Below the pieces are notes generated by a model that was not told the DNA's origin, did not search any database, and saw only the letters and a list, made by a program, of their open reading frames with translations. This document shows positions 59,863-64,000 of a stretch of 64,000 bases of DNA, piece by piece (position 1 is the first letter of the stretch; the number at the start of each line of letters is the position of its first letter). Position numbers and translations under genes: made by a program. Location of the stretch: NCBI RefSeq assembly GCF_016862195.1, contig NZ_BOMM01000055.1, positions 26,431 through 90,430 on the forward strand. Direction: 5' to 3'. Source of the stretch: Paractinoplanes ferrugineus (GTDB taxonomy: Bacteria > Actinomycetota > Actinomycetes > Mycobacteriales > Micromonosporaceae).

Positions 59863-60882
59863 GTGCGTCGGTTCTTGCTCGTCCTGTCCGTCATCGCCGT
59901 CCTGCTCGGGCTGACCACCCCGGCCGCCGCTGCCGGCGCCGCCGCCGGTGCCGCCGGTTGTGTGCCCGCCGCCGCGGCCACCTACCGGCACAGCTTCGAC
60001 GGCGCGGCCGGCACCGCGACGATCACCGCGAACCGTCCGCTCTGCGCCGGCCCCGCCCAGACCTTCTCCCTGGTCTCCTACACGACCGGCGCCTACGGCT
60101 CGGCGGCCGGCCAGTTCATCTACGAGACGGCCCGCGACACGATCACCGCGGCCGACCGCAGCGTGACCCTCAAGGTCGCCGTCCCCTCCTGCTACACCCA
60201 GGTCGAGGCCATCTTCGGCAGCTCGTACCAGACGGAGTCGACGACCACGGCCGCGCTCAACGGCAGCGCCGAGCTCGGCGTACCCGGCTCCCGGTCGCAG
60301 GGCCCCCAGGCCTGGTACTCCGGCGGCTCCACGGCGTGCACCGCCCGCCCGGCCGCCACGGTCACCAACGCCTGCGACGGCACGTTCACGGTCCTGCTGT
60401 CGAACAGCGGCGGCACCCCGGCCGTCTTCCTGACCGGCTCCCGCCGCATCCGCGTGCACTCCGGTGCCACCACGACGCTCACACCCGCCCGGGGCAGCAC
60501 CGTGACCGTCCGGGACAGCAGCTTCACGACGTACGTCCTGTCCTGGCGCGCCCCGGCACAAGGCTGCGCGGGCGCGCCCGCCGCGTCCCCCACCGCGCCG
60601 GTCCCGCCGTCACCCACCGCCACCGCGACCGGCTCGGCCGGCCCGGCCACCACGTCCGCCGGCGCGTCCCCGGCACCCACCACGTCGTCCAGCGCCTACG
60701 AGTCGCCGGCGCCGCTGTTCTCCACCAGTCCGCCGGGCCCGGCCACCGCCTTCTCGCCGACCGGCTCGACCGGCGGCATGGGCACGTCGAGCATCATCGC
60801 GATCATCCTCGGCCTGCTGATGATCGGCACCGGCGCGGCCGCGGTGACGTGGTTGATCCGCACGAACCGCCGGCTCGCCTGA
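59863..60882 (+). CDS. Surface-anchored protein with Ser/Thr/Pro-rich stalk
   Basis: A 339-residue exported protein. A basic N-terminus and hydrophobic core (RRFLLVLSVIAVLLGLTTPAA) form the signal peptide. Residues about 35-235 look like two beta-rich modules with paired cysteines (CVPAA, RPLCAG, PSCYTQ; ACTARP, NACDGTF, QGCAGAP). A Pro/Ser/Thr/Ala-rich stalk (about 240-295) and a C-terminal helix (IIAIILGLLMIGTGAAAVTWL) followed by RTNRR anchor it. Function unknown. GTG at 59863 puts the signal peptide at the start; a GTG nine codons earlier (59836) is the alternative. The 294 bases upstream hold the lipA terminator and a GC-rich hairpin (ACCGGGCC/GGCCCGGT) but no gene. Confidence 0.72.
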   Translation: MRRFLLVLSVIAVLLGLTTPAAAAGAAAGAAGCVPAAAATYRHSFDGAAGTATITANRPLCAGPAQTFSLVSYTTGAYGSAAGQFIYETARDTITAADRSVTLKVAVPSCYTQVEAIFGSSYQTESTTTAALNGSAELGVPGSRSQGPQAWYSGGSTACTARPAATVTNACDGTFTVLLSNSGGTPAVFLTGSRRIRVHSGATTTLTPARGSTVTVRDSSFTTYVLSWRAPAQGCAGAPAASPTAPVPPSPTATATGSAGPATTSAGASPAPTTSSSAYESPAPLFSTSPPGPATAFSPTGSTGGMGTSSIIAIILGLLMIGTGAAAVTWLIRTNRRLA

Positions 60883-60989
60883 CCGCACGGCCCGCGCCTC
60901 ACCGGCAACGGTGGCCGTCAGGCGTACCGCGGCCGGCCGCACCCGCTCCCGGCGGCCCGCCCGGCCCCCGTTCGGCACGGCCGCACCAC

Positions 60990-61004
60990 TACACTTCCGG
61001 GTTA
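60990..61004 (+). promoter_or_regulatory. -10 element close to the DUF4191 start
   Basis: TACACT at 60990-60995 lies eight bases before the ATG at 61004, giving a transcript with no or very short leader. Confidence 0.45.
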
Positions 61005-61696
61005 TGGCAAAACCCCAGGAGAAGGTGTCGTTCGGCGAGCGTCTGAAGCAGATCGGTCAGGTGTTCTCGTTCACGGCGAAGCAGGACAAGTGGTTCATTC
61101 CGCTGCTGGTCGCGGCGGTTCTGATCCCGGTCGCGCTCACTGTGCTCGTCGTTCTCCTGACGGGTGGCTACATCTGGATCCCGGTCGGCATCATGGTCAC
61201 CCTGCTCGCCGCGGTGATCGTGCTCAACCTGCGCTCCAACGCCGCGATGATGAACGCGGCCGAGGGCCAGCCCGGCGCCGCGGCGTCGCTGATCGAGAAC
61301 ATGCGCGGTGACTGGCGGGTGCGACCCGCGGCCGCGTCGACCACCCAGTTCGACATGGTGCACGTGGTGCTCGGCCGGCCCGGCCTGATCCTGCTGGCCG
61401 AGGGGCACCCGCAGCGGGTCCGCGGCCTGCTCGGCGGCGAGAAGAAGCGCCTGTCGAAGGTGATCGGCAACGCCCCGATCTACGACTTCGTCATCGGCAC
61501 GGAAGAGGGCCAGCTCCCGATTCGCAAGGTGCGCACCACGCTGATGCGCCTGCCGCGCAACCTCACCGGCAAGGACGTCAACGCCCTCGACAAGCGTCTC
61601 GGCGCCCTGATGGCCCGCCCGCAGATGCCCAAGGGCGCGATCCCGAAGAACATGCGGCCGACCAAGGGCCAGTTCCGCCAGCAGCGTCAGCGCTGA
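61004..61696 (+). CDS. DUF4191 membrane protein
   Basis: A 230-residue protein with two transmembrane helices (about 30-53 and 56-77) and a mostly soluble C-terminal domain (HVVLGRPGLILLAEGHPQRV) ending in a basic tail (PTKGQFRQQRQR). This is the DUF4191 family, found next to lipA and glnA in actinobacteria (Rv2219 in M. tuberculosis). Function unknown; the gene order suggests a link with lipoate or nitrogen metabolism but that is only context. Confidence 0.88.
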   Translation: MAKPQEKVSFGERLKQIGQVFSFTAKQDKWFIPLLVAAVLIPVALTVLVVLLTGGYIWIPVGIMVTLLAAVIVLNLRSNAAMMNAAEGQPGAAASLIENMRGDWRVRPAAASTTQFDMVHVVLGRPGLILLAEGHPQRVRGLLGGEKKRLSKVIGNAPIYDFVIGTEEGQLPIRKVRTTLMRLPRNLTGKDVNALDKRLGALMARPQMPKGAIPKNMRPTKGQFRQQRQR

Positions 61697-61757
61697 AAAT
61701 CAAAAAACCCATTTGCGACGTACGGCGTGAGCACCGCCCTGCCGGTTGACGAGGCGG

Positions 61758-62159
61758 TCAACGAGGGCCGGCCGTCACCATGATCGATCGGGCGGCGCGG
61801 TCGTGCAGGCCGCGACCGTCCCCATCGGAGATCATCGCCGGGACGAACAGCCCGAGCAGTGCGGCGCGCACCACCGCCCGGGGAATCCCCACGGCGCCAC
61901 CGTCCGCGATGGAAACGCATCGGATGCGGGCGATCGCCATGCCCAGCGTCTGTCCGAACAGGCCGACGAAGAACGCGTGCACCAGCACGAAGATGCCGAG
62001 CTGCGGCCACGGGTTGGCGCGCAGGTCGTCGACCAGCAGGCTGGCTACCAGCGTGGCGGCGGCCCAGTCGATGAGCAGCCCGAGCACCCGCCGGCCGAAC
62101 GACGCCGTCGGCGTGCTGGCCAGATCGAGGGCCGCTGACTTGTCGCTGGTCGTTGCCAT
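61758..62159 (-). CDS. RDD-family membrane protein
   Basis: A 133-residue protein of the RDD family: GRRVLGLLIDWAAATLVASL opens the domain, FFVGLFGQTLGMAIARIRCV is the second helix and RAVVRAALLGLFVPAM the third, with conserved Arg and Asp residues. It corresponds to Rv2219A in M. tuberculosis. Some RDD proteins act in sodium/proton exchange; here the role is unknown. Convergent with DUF4191 and divergent from glnA. Confidence 0.85.
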   Translation of the reverse strand: MATTSDKSAALDLASTPTASFGRRVLGLLIDWAAATLVASLLVDDLRANPWPQLGIFVLVHAFFVGLFGQTLGMAIARIRCVSIADGGAVGIPRAVVRAALLGLFVPAMISDGDGRGLHDRAARSIMVTAGPR

Positions 62160-62255
62160 GGTGCCAGCCTAACCGGGCCGGTTTCCGCGACCGGGCGCGC
62201 GCCCACGGCCGCCGCGATAGCCTCGCGAGTGTGGCCCTGCTTACTCTCAGCGCCC

Positions 62256-62271
62256 GTAACACGACGGAAAC
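62256..62271 (+). promoter_or_regulatory. Predicted GlnR binding site upstream of glnA
   Basis: GTAAC (62256-62260), six bases, GAAAC (62267-62271) matches the half-site of the GlnR nitrogen regulator (gTnAC-n6-GaAAC in Streptomyces). A weaker GATAC follows at 62278. It lies about 110 bases before the glnA start. GlnR control is inferred from the motif and the target gene. Confidence 0.6.
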
Positions 62272-62382
62272 AATAGGGATACGCCTGGGCAACTCGGTAG
62301 CCATAGGTTCGCCACCAGCCTAGTCACCAACGCGGCGGATCCACGCCGCTCCGGTATCGAATTCATGTGCCAGGAGGACGTG

Positions 62383-63807
62383 TTGTTCGCCAATCCCGAG
62401 GAACTCCTGCGATACCTCAAGGACGAGGACGTCAAATTCGTCGACGTACGGTTCTGTGACCTGCCCGGCGTGATGCAGCACTTCAACATGCCGGTCGAGT
62501 CGTTCGACGACAGTGTCGTCACTGATGGCCTCGCCTTCGACGGATCCTCGATCCGCGGGTTCCAGGCGATCCACGAGTCCGACATGATGCTGCTGCCGGA
62601 CGTCTCCACCGCCTTCATCGACCCGTTCCGGTCGCAGAAGACGCTGGCCTTGAACTTCTTCATCCACGACCCGTTCACGCGTGAGGCCTACTCCCGTGAC
62701 CCGCGCAACGTGGCCAAGAAGGCGGAGACCTACCTGGCCTCCAGCGGCATCGCCGACACCGCCTACTTCGGCGCCGAGGCCGAGTTCTACATCTTCGACT
62801 CGATCCGCCACTCCACCTCCGCCAACGAGGCGTTCTACCACATCGACTCGATCGAGGGTGCGTGGAACTCCGGCAAGGAGGAGGAGGGCGGCAACCGCGG
62901 CTACAAGACCGCGTACAAGGGCGGCTACTTCCCCGTCGCGCCGCTCGACCACTACAGCGACCTGCGCGACTCCATGGTGCGCCGCCTGCTGGACGCCGGC
63001 TTCACCGTCGAGCGCTCGCACCACGAGGTCGGCACCGCCGGCCAGGCCGAGATCAACTACAAGTTCTCGACCCTGCTGCACGCCGGCGACCAGATGCAGA
63101 TGTTCAAGTACATCATCAAGAACACTGCCTGGGAGCACGGCAAGACCGCGACGTTCATGCCGAAGCCGCTGTTCGGCGACAACGGCTCGGGCATGCACAC
63201 CCACCAGAGCCTCTGGCTGAACGGCGAGCCGCTGTTCTACGACGAGACCGGTTATGCCGGCCTGTCCGACATGGCCCGGTGGTACATCGGTGGCCTGCTG
63301 CACCACGCGCCGTCGCTGCTCGCGTTCACCAACCCGACCGTCAACTCCTACCGGCGCCTCGTGCCCGGCTACGAGGCCCCGGTCAACCTGGTCTACTCCC
63401 AGCGCAACCGCTCCGCCTGCACGCGCATCCCGGTGACGGGCAGCAACCCCAAGGCGAAGCGCATCGAGTTCCGCGTCCCGGACCCGTCGTCGAACCCGTA
63501 CCTGGCGTTCTCGGCGCAGATGATGGCCGGCCTCGACGGCATCAAGAACAAGATCGAGCCCCCGGCCCCGATCGACAAGGACCTCTACGACCTCCCGCCG
63601 GAGGAGTGGGGCAGCGTCAAGCAGGTGCCGGGCTCCCTCGACGCCGTGCTCAACTCCCTCGAGTCCGACCACGAGTTCCTGACCGCCGGCGGTGTCTTCA
63701 CCCCCGACCTCATCGAGACGTGGATCGACTGGAAGCGCGTCAACGAGATCGACCCGGTCCGCCTGCGCCCGACCCCGCACGAGTTCGAGATGTACTACAA
63801 CGTCTGA
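62383..63807 (+). CDS. glnA: Type I glutamine synthetase (GlnA1-type)
   Basis: A 474-residue GS that makes glutamine from glutamate, ammonia and ATP, forming dodecamers. Seen: DVRFCDLPGVMQHF, FDGSSIRGFQAIHESDM, GAEAEFYIFDS, KYIIKNTAWEHGKTATFMPK, NGSGMHTHQS, the ATP-site NRSACTRIPV, and KDLYDLPPEE near residue 400 with the adenylylation tyrosine. The TTG at 62383 is chosen because AGGAGG (62372-62377) is ideally spaced and the protein then starts MFANPEE as in other actinobacterial GlnA; GTG 62380 and ATG 62365 are alternatives. Likely under GlnR and GlnE-type adenylylation control. Confidence 0.95.
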   Translation: MFANPEELLRYLKDEDVKFVDVRFCDLPGVMQHFNMPVESFDDSVVTDGLAFDGSSIRGFQAIHESDMMLLPDVSTAFIDPFRSQKTLALNFFIHDPFTREAYSRDPRNVAKKAETYLASSGIADTAYFGAEAEFYIFDSIRHSTSANEAFYHIDSIEGAWNSGKEEEGGNRGYKTAYKGGYFPVAPLDHYSDLRDSMVRRLLDAGFTVERSHHEVGTAGQAEINYKFSTLLHAGDQMQMFKYIIKNTAWEHGKTATFMPKPLFGDNGSGMHTHQSLWLNGEPLFYDETGYAGLSDMARWYIGGLLHHAPSLLAFTNPTVNSYRRLVPGYEAPVNLVYSQRNRSACTRIPVTGSNPKAKRIEFRVPDPSSNPYLAFSAQMMAGLDGIKNKIEPPAPIDKDLYDLPPEEWGSVKQVPGSLDAVLNSLESDHEFLTAGGVFTPDLIETWIDWKRVNEIDPVRLRPTPHEFEMYYNV

Positions 63808-63853
63808 CCCCCCGCAGGGCTCTGACCAGCAGGTTTGCCCGCTCATCTGATCT

Positions 63854-63874
63854 TGGGCACAACCTGGGCACAAC
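63854..63874 (+). repeat. Direct repeat near the right edge
   Basis: TGGGCACAAC occurs twice in tandem at 63854-63863 and 63865-63874, just beyond the 3' end of the partial recombinase gene. It may be part of an attachment site or a remnant of one. Confidence 0.45.
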
Positions 63875-63882
63875 GTAGGAAG

Positions 63883-63923
63883 CGGCGGTCATGCTCGGCT
63901 CCCAGCCGACATGGCCGCCGTTT
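63883..63923 (+). terminator. Probable terminator after glnA
   Basis: A long imperfect hairpin: CGGCGG-CATG-CGGCT (from 63883) pairs with AGCCG-CATG-CCGCCG (to 63920), loop CCC, followed by TTT. It overlaps the 3' end of the minus-strand recombinase remnant, and may serve both genes. Confidence 0.7.
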
Positions 63924-64000
63924 CGCATGTCCCTAGCGCGCCGTCGACCAACGCGCGGGTGCGGTCCAACACGTCCGGCCACTCGTGCACGTACTGATTG
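63889..64000 (-). CDS. Tyrosine recombinase, C-terminal fragment
   Basis: The minus strand is open from the window edge to a TGA at 63891-63889, giving the last 36 residues of a protein that enters from outside. The peptide starts NQYVHEWPDVLDRTRALVDG, matching the end of actinobacterial phage/ICE-type tyrosine integrases, where the catalytic Tyr stands in a Y-x-H-x-W-P-D segment followed by D-R-T-R. The Tyr here would be the nucleophile. The rest of the gene and of any element lies outside the window. Assigned from a short segment, so moderate confidence. Confidence 0.55.
   Translation of the reverse strand, partial: NQYVHEWPDVLDRTRALVDGALGTCETAAMSAGSRA

Overview
The window is very GC-rich with GTG/TTG starts, tightly packed genes and many start codons sitting 6-8 bases after a TANNNT element. 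It encodes an actinobacterial cytochrome bcc-aa3 branch, PimB', a CobU-CobT fusion and actinobacteria-only families (DUF3043, DUF4191, DUF5808). Protein wording and the WG-repeat giant protein point to Micromonosporaceae, probably Actinoplanes or a close relative; this is recognition from memory, not a database result. Much of the gene order matches, from memory, the Mycobacterium tuberculosis block Rv2188c-Rv2220 (pimB', exonuclease, trpD, ctaE-qcrCAB, ctaC/F, adoK, HesB, glycerate kinase, cobT/S, gcvT, aminopeptidase, dlaT, lipB, lipA, DUF4191, RDD, glnA1).

Layout. 1-2.4 kb: the N-terminus of a MarR-type regulator, divergent from an MFS exporter, and a thioredoxin-like membrane-anchored protein. 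2.7-12.3 kb: PimB', an M48 protease, a small Cys-motif protein, an NYN-domain protein, a DEDDh/GIY-YIG exonuclease, a short RelA/SpoT enzyme, a Nudix hydrolase coupled to a sugar nucleotidyltransferase, and a stand-alone Lrp-type ligand domain. 12.4-21.8 kb: a MazF-like toxin; ctaE-qcrC-qcrA-qcrB; a CtaG-type assembly protein; an atypical receiver protein; a decayed trpD; a zinc-ribbon protein; a 97-bp hairpin repeat; ctaC-ctaF. 22-30 kb: cysteine desulfurase plus TusA-like protein, a P-loop kinase, AdoK-type kinase, HesB/ErpA, glycerate kinase, nadA, murA and DUF3043.

30-42.5 kb looks like a lineage-specific insertion in the conserved block: AzlC/AzlD with a divergent XRE-cupin regulator, a three-gene ABC exporter, a 1950-residue TPR/WG-repeat protein with a huge disordered middle, an aldo/keto reductase and a site-2 protease. 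42.5-63.8 kb returns to conserved order: cobUT-cobS, gcvT, pepA, lpdA-sucB, a TIGR01777 epimerase, a membrane glycosyltransferase-like protein, lipB-DUF5808, a PQQ-propeller protein, an AspS2-type aspartyl-tRNA synthetase, lipA, a surface protein, DUF4191, RDD and glnA. The last 112 bases hold the C-terminus of a probable tyrosine recombinase, so a mobile element may begin just outside the window.

Functionally, lipB and lipA make the lipoyl cofactor used by sucB (two lipoyl domains), re-oxidised by lpdA and shared with the glycine cleavage system (gcvT). The ctaC/E/F, qcrCAB and ctaG genes build the terminal respiratory branch; HesB, the cysteine desulfurase and nadA are linked by iron-sulfur chemistry. 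The most notable regulatory element is a T-box leader in front of the aspartyl-tRNA synthetase, with a hairpin that can mask its ribosome binding site. No CRISPR array, rRNA, tRNA or intact insertion sequence was seen.
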